Both the position numbers and the translations under genes were made by a program. From Begonia masoniana (taxonomy: Eukaryota > Streptophyta > Magnoliopsida > Cucurbitales > Begoniaceae): a stretch of 64,000 nucleotides of DNA. Each line of letters starts with the position of its first letter. Positions within the stretch are counted from its first letter, which is position 1. Below, in pieces: positions 1 to 11,896 of the stretch. The notes beneath the pieces were generated by a model. The model ran no database searches, was not told the DNA's origin, and was given only the letters and a program-made list of their open reading frames with translations. The DNA is taken from assembly GCA_022432975.1 (NCBI GenBank), contig CM039502.1, positions 548,375-612,374 of the forward strand, read 5' to 3'.

Positions 1-155
1 TATCTTTTTTGATCTATATGTACTGTCTCTCCAGGATGATTGCTTATTGCTATATTGGCCTTTTAGAGTGTCCTACTGCTTCTAATTTTGATTTCAAATT
101 ACCCCTTTACAGAATGCATACGATTCATTTGTTTTCTTTTGTTTTGGTTGTTCAG

Positions 156-346
156 TTGACTTGATGAAGGAGGGTGCGACCTTAACGCTGAGAAATGCAA
201 AGATCGACATGTTTAAAGGATCAATGAGGCTTGCCGTAGATAAATGGGGCCGCGTAGAAGTAGCCGAACCGGCCAGTTTCACCGTGAAGGAAGATAATAA
301 TCTATCACTCATTGAATTCGAACTTATTAATGTTGTCGAAGAGTGA
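156..346 (+). CDS. OB-fold nucleic-acid-binding protein, C-terminal exon (partial)
   Basis: This is the last coding exon of a gene that begins before the window. It follows an acceptor TTCAG ending at 155 and stops at TGA 344-346. The roughly 62 residues include LRNAKIDMFKGSMRLAVDKW, which matches the C-terminal half of the small plant OB-fold family typified by At4g28440, relatives of the SOSS-B single-stranded-DNA-binding subunits. Family members are about 130-150 residues, so roughly half is missing upstream. The protein is expected to bind single-stranded nucleic acid through a five-stranded beta barrel; its cellular role is not defined here. Bases 1-155 read as the intron before this exon. 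Family assignment is from recalled similarity. Confidence 0.8.
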
Positions 347-2576
347 GTTTCGGATTGTGTTCTACAAGCTGCTGATGGGAAACTTATAGTATCATGCAAA
401 GAAAGTTACTGTTGGTGGAAGTTCACAGTGAGGGAGAAGATATCTCTGTTGAGACATTTTAACAAGTGATTGTGCCTGCTAGTTGAAAAACGATAAACGC
501 AAAAGATTGTGTCTTTGTTTTATTTATTCAGAATAATTTTGGAGATTTTATAAATTATGAAACTCATCAATTCCCATCAGAGCTTCATACTTCTGCTTCT
601 TCCCTTCTCAACTGCAACTTGCTTTTGTTCACTTTAATGAGTTATTCTTCTACCAATGCTGGTTGTTGTTTCTGGAAACAGTGCTGAACTGTCGCCCGCG
701 AAACCCCATTTGCCGGAAAGCTATCTGAAGAGGCACTGGAACAGAGACATCCTTATCCTAGATTAGATCGAAGACGATGCAAATTCAATTGAAACCCACA
801 TGGAACTTCACTTTTATGGGATGCTCTTTTATGGCGTGCAGACTGATCAATCATCTTTCCATTTATTCCTTAATAACGACAGCTTGATGTGCAATACTGA
901 GCTTACATACCAAACCCAGCAATTAAAATATCAGCTTTTTGGGCGGATCAATCAGAGCAAGAACAATCAGCTTCATAGACTGACATCCCTGTACACTTCT
1001 GTAGAGTTGCAAAACCGAGAAAACCAGATCAGATCCATCTTTTTTTACCTACGGAGTTTGGAATAGTCTACACAAAGCTGACTGTTAGCTAGTTGATGAA
1101 ATACTTGAATCTCTTTAATCAGTAAGAGCCTCACTCGGATACTCTGCAGAAAAGAAAACAACAAAGAATGTAAAGAAATGCAGACACGAGTCCCTGCATT
1201 TGGTGGAATCTTTGACAATATAAAATGTCTTATTTTACTACAGAAATCACATCACAACCGCAATTCAACCCCTCCTGTTCCTGCTTTTGAACAACGCGCT
1301 TTCCAAGCTTTACTTATTATATATGGACGTATCATGTATGTATGTACGTACATACGTATAACTGAGAGCAGAAGATGAACAAAAGAGAAACGCGTTTATA
1401 AGTGCAGACAACAAAAAAAGATGACAGGAAAAGAAAAGCAGCCCCACGTGAGTCATCTCAAGCACCCGTGTTCTTCTTTAACTACTATGTTACTTCATAT
1501 TTAGACAAAATACAAATTAAGTAGTAAAATAAACTACGATTTTGTTTGGAGATCCGTCGATTCTTATTTATTTTGTAATATAATTATCGTCTTATTTCGT
1601 GATTTTAAATAACTGCACCGACACTCTCTTGCGAATCGTTCGGACCCAAGTATGATTTCTAAGAATAGGAAGTTTAATGTTTATGGATAGAATTTACATT
1701 TAATAATTAATAGCATTCCATCCTAAACCATAGTCATGTTCCTTTGTTGTTGTGTTACCAATTTTGAAAAACCACATTTTTTGGATGTGCATTTACGAAA
1801 ATGACCTCGGAATGACGGTGTTATGACGCATGATGCCATTGTCACGAGCTTCGTCACTTTGCGTGATTAACACTAATTAAACCGACGGCCTGGGAAGATG
1901 GATCACGACAAAAGTTGAACTTTCCGACTCCAAAACCACCTTAATGGTCCCAATCTTAAGATTGACGGTCTGCCAATCACACCCTTACACCTGTCTTTTT
2001 AACGCGTTTTTTCCTAAAAAAATATTATTTAATTAAAACTAAGATTGAAATTGGTCAAGAGGACATCAACACTCACTGTCACTGTGTAGGCAATAGTAAT
2101 TCAGTTGGTGTCCAATTTTACAATCAAGCCCAAGTGAAAAGGGTTCTAATTGTAATTCACCTATATTAATATTATATATGATTTTATTAAAATAATAATT
2201 GTTTTTTGAAAATATAAATTTGCATAAAAAGACTTTTTATAACATTGAAAATCATGAATTTGGAAATATAAACTTGACCCCATCTGTCATTGTTAGAGAC
2301 CTATTTACGACATTTGATTGAGACCCATAACAATTTACGTACCAACGTTAGACTCGTACTCTTATTCTTGAAATGAAATCTTATAATAATATATGAATTT
2401 TATTTTCTAAAATTTCAAAATAATTCAATTCCAGAAGATTTAACTTTAATCCCCCCCTTCTCTCTCTCCCCCCATCACGCAGCATACTGGTTTTCTCTCT
2501 AGAACCAGTATAAAGTTGGCCCTGCAACCAACCACCAAAGATTCTTCTTCCTCTACCTCTCCTTCTGTGGAACAAA
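347..2576. other. Intergenic: 3' UTR of OB-fold gene and promoter of BURP gene
   Basis: No coding region is supported. A 16-bp perfect palindrome (GTATGTACGTACATAC) lies near 1337-1356 and a CACGTG G-box core near 1445. The 2160-2420 stretch is very AT-rich. A pyrimidine-rich stretch at 2448-2560 probably belongs to the 5' leader of the BURP gene. Confidence 0.5.
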
Positions 2577-4561
2577 ATGCAAAAACTTGTGTGCTTAGCA
2601 ACCCCTCTTCTTCTCTCTTTCTTGCTATCTTCTCTCGATGTAAGCATCGTCAATGTCTGTTACTTTCAGTAACGTGAAAACTGCTTTCTTTTTCGAGTAA
2701 CGTTCTTAGTGTTTTTTGGCCAATGCAGGTTGGTGTAGCCGGCGAGGAGGAGAAAGCGGTCCAGTTGCCGGTGGGGGAAAACCCATTTACCCCGAGAGCT
2801 TTTCTGATGCGGTACTGGAGCAAAGAGATCCGAAATGATTTGCCCAAACCCAGCTTTTCTATTATCGAAAGCGTCTCCTCTGAGCGCGGTGGATTCCGCG
2901 GCTTTTACGAGACTTGCAGTCGAAAACTCACTCTCTTCCCGCCTGCCGGAGTTCTGCTCCGCCGCAAAACTGCTTTGCTTTCCCGATTTGTCGCCGAGCT
3001 TGGAGAAGCACGCGAAAAACGCCAACTTTGCTGTTTATGCCGACCGAAATTTTACCAATTACGGCATGGACCGAGTGGGTGGAATCGATTCCTTCAAGAA
3101 CTACTCAGAAAATGAAAATATTCCGGTCGATTCTTTCCGGCGGTACAGCCGTGACTCAATCAACCACAATGATCAATTTACGAGCTACGCCACTGCGGGC
3201 AACGTGGTCGACCAGAGCTTCAACACCTACGGCGCCGGAGCCAATGGAGGCACCGGAAAGTTTACCACATACGCGAATAATGTTAATGTGCCGAACCTCC
3301 GATTTACGTCCTACTCCGGAGATACAAACGGTAGGGCCCAATCTTTCACGAGCTACAGCGACGACGCTAATGCCGGCGACCAGTCCTTCGCAAACTACGG
3401 AAAAGAGGGTAATGGGGCCCTGAACGAGTTCAACAGCTACGGGACCACAGCAAATGTCGTCGGCTCTGGTTTTTCCGGCTATGGTGACGGCGGTAACTCT
3501 GCAAATGATACATTTACTAATTACGCTACCGATCAGAATAATCCGACCAATACCTTCAATAATTACGGAAGAGATGGAAATGGAGCAGTAGACAACTTCG
3601 CTAATTACAGAGAGAAAGCAAACGTAGGAGCGGATTCATTCCAGTCCTACGCGAAGCACTCAAGCGGCGCAGAAGTCAATTTCGCCAATTATGGAAAGTC
3701 TTTCAACGAAGGTACTGATAAATTCAGCGGCTATGGTCAAGCGGCAAATGACCCAACCGTAAATTTCAAGATTTACGGGGTCAACAACTCGTTCAAGGAT
3801 TACGCAAAAACGGGTGTGACTTTTTCTGGGCTCCCCAACCCAAGCTCAAAAGCTTCATCTACAACGACGCTAAGTAGCAGTCAGGTAAAAAAATGGGTCG
3901 AGCCGGGAAAATTCTTCCGGGAGTCGATGTTGAAGAAGGGGACTGTGATGCCAATGCCAGATATTAGAGATAAAATGCCGAAAAGGTCGTTTTTGCCTCG
4001 TAGCATTTTGTCGAAATTGCCATTTTCGAGCTCCCAAGTGTCAGAGCTGAAGAAAATCTTTCACGCCGGCGAGAACTCGTCGATGGAGACGATGATAAAG
4101 GCGGCGTTGGATGAATGCGAGAGGAAACCAAGCACAGGAGAGACAAAGCGGTGCGTTGGATCGGTAGAAGATATGATCGATTTCGCCACCTCCGTTCTCG
4201 GACGAAACGTCGTCGTTCGAACGACCGAAAACGTGGAAGGGTCAAAGCAACAAATCATGATCGGATCAGTCAACGGAATCAACGGCGGAAAAATCACACA
4301 GTCTGTCTCTTGCCATCAGAGCCTTTACCCTTACCTACTATACTACTGCCACTCAGTCCCAATGGTTCGAGTCTACGAAGCGGATCTACTAGACCCGAAG
4401 TCAAAGCCAAGATCAACCACGGCATTGCGATATGCCACGTGGACACATCTGCGTGGAGCCAATCTCACGGAGCATTCATAGCTTTGGGTTCGGGTCCGGG
4501 TAGGATCGAGGTTTGCCACTGGATTTTTGAAAACGATATGACCTGGACTATAGCCGATTAA
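2577..4561 (+). CDS. Polygalacturonase 1 beta-like (PG1beta) BURP-domain protein, frame disrupted twice
   Basis: Exon 1 (2577-2639) encodes a hydrophobic signal peptide starting MQKLVCLATP; a GTAAGC donor and TGCAG acceptor lead to exon 2 at 2729. The family order is visible: an N-terminal segment with GENPFTP and DLSPSLEKH, a long array of about 14-residue repeats of the FxxY / FTSYS / FNNYG type, and a C-terminal BURP domain with CH-X10-CH-X27-CH-X25-CH. PG1beta proteins are secreted cell-wall proteins that bind and modulate polygalacturonase. The frame changes twice: one extra base at the T run 2855-2858 and one missing base at 4407-4408. The shifts cancel, so signal peptide and C-terminus share a frame and the corrected length is about 631 residues, normal for the family. 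Read literally, translation stops at 3115. It is either a recent pseudogene or an assembly error. Confidence 0.85.
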
Positions 4562-5653
4562 GTCTTTTGCGTTGCTTAAAGACCAGTTTCATGATTCGGG
4601 TTCGAACCGGGGGCTGAAACGATTGAGCCGCTGGCTCGACTCCGACTTAAATTCAATTTGAAGTTGCGATCTTAAAATCGAGTAATATGTCGAATTGAAT
4701 TATGGATGAAAAACGAAGTGTATGAATGAGAATGATAAATTATTCCGCCGTAGTAGCTTATAACAGCGCAGTTTAAAAGAGAAAATAGAAAAGTAAAGGC
4801 AGGAAAAAGAGGAGGGGAGGAAAAGAACAAAACAGAGGACAACAGAAGTTCACAAGGGGGGTGTAATTTGTAAAAGCATTTACGCAAAAAGGGTAGAACA
4901 TGTGGGAAGAAGATGAGGTGGTCCTTGAAAGCTTCCAAATAGACAGCTGTGCCTGTGGCCTGTGTGAGTTGATGGGTGGGGGAAGCTTCTCTCTTCTCTC
5001 TCCTCGACCTAACTCTTCCTATTTCTCTCTCTTTCCTCCCACAATTTGGCTGCACTGCAGACCATTACTGTAGTTTCGCAGTGGTTTTTGTGGGTCAGCT
5101 ATATCTTTGTTAATAGTGAAGCTCGATTAGAGAGCAGCTGCAGTTCCCGGCTACAGTCCGATGATTGATTTTCCGGCAGAACATGGTCATGTGGATAACA
5201 GTTGTTCTTCGGAGAGAGCTAGAATTAGTTTGAGAAAAAGCCAATGAAGAACAGCTATAAATATGAGATAGAGGCTGTTGCTGATCTCATTCAGTTGATG
5301 CGTTGAAAAAACAGAGGAAACCGACTTCGGATTCCATTACTCCAAAGCTGAAACTTTGGATGTATTTGAACTTGCGACATGTTCTAGAGTGAGAAAATAA
5401 TTTAATCCACTGTCTAACTCTACACGACGATGAAGTAATCCACTGAAATGATTATGTCGTCCATTAAGTTAAAGGTAATCAAGAAGTGGATGAGAAAGAG
5501 CCATTCATAATAACTTCAAGGTCCATTAATGGGAGGAAGAGGGAAGTAAATGCAGTGCAGAGGATATAAATGTAATGAATACAATTCTAGTGCTGGTTAA
5601 GAGAGATATACTTATAGCCATGTCCTTCCCACCTTATGAAGAGTGCACTCGAA
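4562..5653. other. Intergenic, no gene seen
   Basis: This stretch holds the 3' flank of the BURP gene and AG-rich and pyrimidine-rich tracts (4770-4850, 4985-5040). A 20-bp motif, CTTCCCACCTTATGAAGAGT, lies near 5627-5646, just before the direct repeat. A near copy follows that repeat at about 6029. No open frame with recognisable protein content was found. Confidence 0.5.
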
Positions 5654-6031
5654 CCTACCACTCTGTGGGGTCATAAATATCACAATAGTTCTAACACCCT
5701 GTTTGGCGGGAAAGAAAATGGAGAGAAACTTGAAGAAATGAAGTAGCCAGAAACGTTAAAATGATAGAAACATGATTGTTTTTCTATGCATATGTCGCCT
5801 TTTAAGGAATGTTTTAATGTTCCCTAATATAAAGCAAAGATGAAAGGAGATGGTACAGTGTTAAGTAGAAGGCTGGTAGAACAGATTAAGAACAATAAAT
5901 ACACATTTACTAAAATGCAGAGTCTGAAGAGAGGATGAATGATGTGCCCCACTGGACTTTAATGTGGATGGAAGTGAGTGCGAAAAGATATAAGACAGAC
6001 AACTGAGACGCCATTAAAGCTCTCTTCTTCC
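5654..6031 (+). repeat. Left copy of ~370-bp direct repeat flanking the copia element
   Basis: The sequence from CCTACCACTCTGTGGGGTC to ACGCCATTAAAGCTCTCTTC recurs in the same orientation at 9976-10345 with scattered substitutions and small indels. The order is repeat, LTR fragment, copia interior, LTR fragment, repeat, so these units lie outside the retrotransposon and are far too long for a 5-bp target-site duplication. They may reflect a local tandem duplication into which the element inserted, or an older repeat. Confidence 0.8.
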
Positions 6032-6099
6032 CACTTTATGAAGAGTAACCAACGAATCTGTCACTGTTCATAAGTAAATTATAGTTGGGTTTATATTCT

Positions 6100-6240
6100 A
6101 GTTAAATCCTTAGTAATCATTGTCATCGATGTACATGTAAACGTAGTTGAAGGGAAAATACACAGAAATCATTCTGCATTGTCAACTCTCTTTCTAGTTT
6201 CTCTATCTATGTCTCTCTCACCTCTTTATTCTTCCTTCTC
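6100..6240 (+). repeat. 5' LTR fragment of copia element
   Basis: The stretch containing GTTGAAGGGAAAATACACAG (near 6146-6165) and then ATTCTGCATT and a CT-rich tail matches 9814-9950. Only the downstream part of an LTR is recognisable. The true LTR start could not be placed because no TG terminus with a matching duplication was found. Confidence 0.65.
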
Positions 6241-6264
6241 AGTAGTTGTGCGTGTTCACGCACA

Positions 6265-9200
6265 ACTACTCAACATCGTTATAGCAAACGAGATCGATCA
6301 TCTTATGGACGTCAATTTCTCTCATCCTCCACAATTCCTCGACTCGCTATCGTCTAAAATCAATCCAAAATACCCTATCTCGATGAGGTATAACCGACTC
6401 ATCATGAGTTGAGTTTTTTAATCCCTGTCAAAAGACTTGTTGTCCCAAATTGTATCATTCACAACAGCCAGTGATGTGTGGGATGCTTTGACCCGTATTT
6501 TCGTATCGTCGTCACTAGCAAGAATCACCGACCTGTGGAGTCAACTTCACTCGCTATTAAACGAGGGAATTTCAACTGCTAGCTACATTAAAAAAATTAC
6601 GACGTTATGCAACACTCTCATAGAAATTGGTGAGTCAGTCTCTTATCGCGACCACCTGATTTACTTTCTGAATGGCCTTAGAAGCGAATACAACTCCTTC
6701 GTGGTCTTTGTCCAAAATCTTGTGGATCAACCCTCACTGGAAGAGGTTCATAGTCTTCTACAAAGCTTCGATTTTCGCCTGGAAAGGCAAAACTCAACTG
6801 CCTCTGCCTCCTTTCCAACCACAAAATCCGTCTGGTTTTCACCAAAACGGATCCTCGTGCCCGGTCGGGTCAAATAACCAGACCAAAACTAATTGCCAAA
6901 TTTGTCATAAACCGGGCCATGCTGCAACCAAATGCTACCATTGGCTCAATTTAAACTACAGACTGACCGCCCTGACCCAACCGCCTTATAACTCGAACCA
7001 ACCCCCTCTAAGCTTTCTCGCAGCCTATCTTGCTCACTCCCCTGTAGCCCATCAACAATCTCTTCCCTATTCACCCGAATCCGACCCTCTCTCGGATCTC
7101 TCCCAGCCCACTGGCGCCGGTCTTCTACTGACTTCCACCATTCCCTCTTCTGGCTCGCCGTGGCTCCTCGACTCAGGGGCAACAAACCACTTCACCCCGC
7201 ACGCCTCAATTCTTCAACAGCCACAGGCGTACTATGGCTTATCCAATGTCACCACTGTCGATGATAATTTACTTCCTATCCTCCAAACTGGCTCTGTTTC
7301 TTTTACTACTTTCACCCGTTCTTTGAATTTATACACTGTTTTTCACACTCCACGCATGTCTCACAATCTCATTAGTATCCAACAGTTGTGTCGTGATAAC
7401 TCTGTATATGTGGAATTTCATGAAAATTATTTCTGTGTCATGGATCAAATCACCCACCAGTCCCTCCTTCATGGTTCCCTCACAGATGGACTTTACCAGG
7501 TGTCATCACCTTCTCCGGTTCGAGCACTCTATGCTCAGTTTCTAGATCAGCTTCAAAATCCCTCTGCTTTTTGGCATTATCGACTTGGACACCCGTCGTC
7601 TTCTGTTTTACAGCGTGTCTCACAGTTGTATAACATTTCTCAATCAAAAAAGGATGTATCTCAATGTTGTGTTGAATGTCTGACGAGTAAAACTCATCGT
7701 TTACCTTTTGTAAACTCTAGTTCACATACTAGACATCTTTTTGATTTAATACATACTAATGTTTATGGTCCATCTACTGTTATTTCTCTCACCGATGCAC
7801 GTTATTTTCTGTTATTCATTGATGACTACACTCGCTTCACTTAGATGTTTTCGTTAAAATTAAAGAATGAAGTTTACATCACTTTTGTACATTTTTAAAA
7901 ATTTGTTCATACTCAATTCGGAGTCTCTATAAAAACTGTGCAATCGGACTATGGTGGCGAATTCCAATCCTTTTTGCCACTGTTTAAATCACTTGGTATA
8001 CATCATTGTATCTCATGTCCATATACTCCTAACCAAAATAGTCGTGTCGAACGAAAAAATCGTCGTGTTGTTGAGACTGGTCTTGCACTTCTATATCATT
8101 CCTCGGTTCCTTCACATTTATGACCTTATGCTTTGCTACAGCTACTTTGTTAATAAACCAGTTACCCACTCCCGTTTTACAAAACCGATCTCGTGCTAAT
8201 TCAGATCCATCCCAGATTACTCATCACTACGTGTTTTTAGATGTCTGTGTTTTCCTCTTATTCGACCTTTCAACAAACACAAATTACAACATCGATCTCT
8301 TTTCTGTATTTTCTTAGGCCCCAGCCCCCACCACAAATGTTCTATATGTTTAGATCCTCAGTCAAATAAAATTTACATTTCTCGTCATGTAACCTTTGTA
8401 AAGTCCGACTTTCCTTTCGCCTCCCTATCAAAATCTTTCTCACAGTCTCCCTCTTTCTCCTTATCAATCTCATTTCTTCCTCATACACCTCCTATTACAA
8501 ATCAACATGCTCCACCTTTGTCTATCCCCCCACCCTCCTCCCCTACACCTATATCTCACCCATTACCCTCTTCCCCTTCCCGCCCTAACCTATCCACCCA
8601 AGCACCTAACCCAACTCCAGAAAATGCTCACTCTATGCGAACCTGAGCCAAATATGGTATTTTTAAGCCCAAATCTTTTTCTGCTGAAACCAGCCTTGAA
8701 CCAAAAAACATTTCTCCAAGCCTCGAAAAGCTCTCATTGGTTAACTACTATGAACGAGGATATCTCAACACTCAAAGAAACAAACACTTGGACTTTGGTT
8801 TCTCTTCCGCGAGGAGCAAAAACTATTGGATGAAAATGAGTTTTCAAAACAAAGCATAACTCAGATGGCACAGTCAGCAGATATAAGGATCGTCTCGTTG
8901 CAAAAAAGTATGATCAAACAAGAGGCATAGATTATGATGAGACCTTCAGTCCGGTTGTCAAACCAGCTTCAATTGGCACCACAATTTCTCTAGTAGTCTC
9001 TTTTGGTTAGAATATAAGATAATTAGACTTTTCAAATGCCTTCTTACATGGTGACTTGACAGAGACAGTTTTTATACAGCAACACACAGCATTTATTAGT
9101 CAATCTCATTCATCTGCTATCTATTTACTACATAAAGCTCTATATGGCCTGAAACAATCTTCTCGTGCCTGGTACACCAAGCTTTATAATGCTCTCATAC

Positions 9201-9784
9201 AATGAGATTTTTCGGCACCAAAATTTAACTCTTCACTGTTTATATGTCGTATCAACTCATATTTGGTGATTATGCTAGTGTATATGAAAGATATTATCTT
9301 AACAGATAACTCAGATAGTCACATTGATCAGCTGCTACGATACTTGCACTCAAGATTTAAAGTTCGAGACCTGGGATCGTTGTCCTTTTTTCTTGGGATC
9401 TCAGTTACTCGTAACCCTACATGGATGTGTTTCTCGCAATCAAAATATATAAATGAACTGCTTCACCAGGCAAATATGGAATCGTGCAAACCAGTTCCTA
9501 CTCCCATGGTGGCTAAACTGATCTTATTGCAAAACTCAGGTACCCCATTTTCTGATGGCTACCTCTATGGTAGCATTGTTGATGCTCTACTATACTATTA
9601 TATGACTCGACCATATATTACTTTTGATGTCAACAAAGTCTTCCAATTTATGCATGCACCCACAGATGTACATTGGCAGGCTGTCAAGCGTATTCTGCGA
9701 TATCTTAAAGGCACTTTGTCTTTAGGTATCTCTTTTTCGTCATCTACAAGCTGCAATTTCACTTGCTATACAGATGCGGACTGA
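6265..9784 (+). pseudogene. copia gag-pol remnant
   Basis: Blocks in order: gag from about 6265 (UBN2-type, with PPQFLD and NRLIMS, then VWDALTRIF); zinc knuckle CQICHKPGHAATKCY near 6900; protease DSGATNHF near 7170; GAG-pre-integrase with FWHYRLGHPSS near 7570; integrase around 7690-8120 (FIDDYTRF, SDYGGEF, NQNSRVERKNR); RT around 8860-9700 (KARLVAK, LYGLKQSSRAWY, FFLGISVTR); and the start of RNase H, TDAD, near 9773. Frames change several times and stops interrupt each domain. The RT catalytic box reads VYMKDI instead of the usual Y-V-D-D, and the Trp after TDAD is a stop. No functional product is possible. Confidence 0.85.
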
Positions 9785-9813
9785 GCAATTTCACTGAGTC
9801 GGGGTGGGTTCGG

Positions 9814-9950
9814 AGTCTAGTTACATCTTTAGTTACAATTGTTATCGATATAAATGTAAACATCAGTTGAAGGGAAAATACACAGAAAATATTCTGCATT
9901 GCAACTCTCTCTCTCCTCCTTCTTCCTTCTCAATTCACCGGTCCTTTACT
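9814..9950 (+). repeat. 3' LTR fragment of copia element
   Basis: This is the counterpart of 6100-6240. It shares the GTTGAAGGGAAAATACACAG block (near 9868-9887) followed by ATTCTGCATT and a CT-rich tail with ATTC/CTTCCTTCTCA. It differs at many sites from the left copy, which fits an old insertion. Confidence 0.65.
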
Positions 9951-9975
9951 ATCACCGGCCTCTCTATTTCTAACT

Positions 9976-10345
9976 CCTATCACTCTGTGGGGTCATAAAT
10001 ATCACAATAGTTCTAACATCCTGTTTGGCGGGCAAGAAAATGGAGAGAAAGTCGAAGAAAATGAAGTAGCCAGACACGTTAAAATGATAGAAACATGATT
10101 GTTTTTATATGCATATGTCGCCTTTTTAAGAATGTTTTAATGGTCCCTAATATAAAGCAAAGGTGAAAGGAGATGGTACAGTGATAAGTAGAAAGCTAGT
10201 AGAACAGATTAAGAAAGATAAATACACATATACTAAAATGTAGAGGATGAATGATGTGCCCCACTGGACTTTAATGTGGACGGAAGTGAGTGCGAAAAGA
10301 TATAAGACAGACAACTGAGACGCCATTAAAGCTGTCTCTTCTTCT
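9976..10345 (+). repeat. Right copy of ~370-bp direct repeat
   Basis: Same orientation as 5654-6031, from CCTATCACTCTGTGGGGTC to CGCCATTAAAGCTGTCTCTTC. The end runs into a (CTT)n tract absent from the left copy. No coding potential is supported. Confidence 0.8.
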
Positions 10346-10669
10346 TCTTCTTCTTCTTCAACTCTCTTCCGTGACTCCTCTTTGTCCAAAGCTCAAACCC
10401 TGTCTCCTCTACCTTCTATATTGGATCACACCATACGGCCTACGCCTTCCTTTTTATTTAATAATTTATAATTTTGTGGTCTTAAAGGCCACTGTTTGAG
10501 GACTTGGAATATGGGTCATCCATTATGATCTGTTTGTGATGCCTGAATCAATGGGTCTTGAACCCAAATGAGGCCCAAGTTAATTATAGTTTTCTATGTG
10601 TGATTCGATCGAGCTCTCGGAGGTTTGGGTTCGCGGTTGGGAGGGAGGGAGGGACGAGAGGAAGGTAAA
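10346..10669. other. Promoter and 5' leader of NFD6-like gene
   Basis: No gene is seen. The (CTT)n tract continues to about 10360, and a G-rich stretch (GGGAGGGAGGGAGG) at 10638-10651 lies just before the start codon. An upstream in-frame ATG at 10625 would add 15 residues; the 10670 start is preferred because family members begin MAAN. Confidence 0.5.
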
Positions 10670-11896
10670 ATGGCGGCGAACTGCGTGAGAAAAGCTGTTC
10701 AGTCCACCTCCGGGTCTGCTAAAACCTTACTCACCCGTTCATCTTCTTCGCCATTGACGTTCAAAGCCTGTAAATTTAGTGGAATCCCATCTGTTAGGAC
10801 TACACCTTATCGGTTATCTGCTCAGAAGCTGTTCCCCTTCAGGTTTACGTTCATCAGTTTGATCTTTCACTTGCTTTACATTGTTATTAAAGAATGCCAA
10901 ATTTGGCTTTTGTCTGTTCAATTAGAAAATTTACGTTGATGGGGACAGGTTAATCAGAATTCCCAGCTGATCTTTGATGTTGAATTAAGGCCAATATCTC
11001 AAGTAGCTTTTATTCCCATCCGTTGTATCAAAATCGAAATTTTTATTTACTTCTCTTCATTATTGGGTGCGGTTGTGAAGTGGTGTACATTAAATATTAG
11101 AAGTGGCTTCATTTACTCATAAGAACTGTTATTGGAAACAGCTTTTTCTATGGATTTAGTCATTTTTTCCTAAGTTTTATAAAGGGTATTCTTAATCTTC
11201 TGAAATCTCTTCGCTCTTGTATACTTACGATGAGGTATTACTCACCGTTTGATCATGAGATTTTCTTTTTTTAAAGCTCATGTAAGTTTTTGGTAATTTA
11301 GGCATCCAGTGGAGTTGGCTAGTTTGCAGTCATTGATGCCATTACACAGTGTTACCGCCATGGCTTTGTTCAATTCATTGTTGTCTTTGCACAATCAAAC
11401 TTGGGGTTGTCTATCTGAAGGTGACTTAAACGATGAGTTTGCAATGTTTATAGTCAATGATCTGCAATTGAAGTCTTCTTCCATAACACTTTCTTACTCC
11501 TCCCTCCTACATTAGCGTGTTAATTGTGTCGAATAGAGGGCTTGATTGATTACTAATTGCTCGCTTCCAATGGACTATTTTGGGAGAAACTGTCTCAATA
11601 TAAACCGCATTTTTGGCTTGAACGACCTCATATTGTAGATACCAGGAAAACTTGATTTATAACTTTTGCTAACTCAAAGAGTCAAATTACAGTTAATATA
11701 TAATTCAAACAAAAAACTAATCCCGAGATTTGGCGTCTTGGCAATTTTTCAAGTTATTTAGCTACGTCCCAATTCTATTATGTTGGACGAAAAATAGTTC
11801 AGTCATCGATCTTGACACAATATTAATTACGTTTTTGCATTGTTTTTAAACTTATACTATGATTTGTGTTGTGCAGGATTCGCTACACCTCTATAA
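10670..11896 (+). CDS. NFD6-like: NUCLEAR FUSION DEFECTIVE 6-like small organelle protein
   Basis: Three exons: 10670-10842, 11302-11420 and 11877-11896, giving about 103 residues. The start is MAANCVRKA, followed by a Ser/Arg/Lys-rich stretch typical of a mitochondrial presequence, then the conserved core LMPLHSVTAMALFNSLLS and the terminus WGCLSEGFATPL. The last exon is only 20 nt and supplies GFATPL plus the stop, the conserved ending of this family. The Arabidopsis namesake is a mitochondrial protein needed for polar nuclear fusion in the embryo sac; the molecular activity of the family is unknown. Splice sites are GT-AG with consistent phase. Without the 20-nt exon the frame reads on into intron sequence, so automated annotation may miss the true end. 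Confidence 0.85.

Larger units (their letters stand above)
6100..9950 (+). mobile_element. Degenerate Ty1/copia LTR retrotransposon
   Basis: Two related LTR fragments (about 6100-6240 and 9814-9950) flank a coding interior in copia order: gag, zinc knuckle, protease, GAG-pre-integrase, integrase, reverse transcriptase and start of RNase H. No TGGTATCAGAGC primer-binding site follows the left LTR; the sequence runs straight into the middle of gag, so leader and gag start are deleted. RNase H is cut after its first residues and joins the right LTR. Many stops and frameshifts show it is long dead. The two LTR fragments differ at many positions, so the insertion is not recent. Confidence 0.85.

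Noticed and set aside
4672..5055. 127-codon minus-strand frame 3' of the BURP gene
   Set aside because: Low-complexity Ser/Arg/Leu content from AG/CT-rich DNA; no recognised motif.
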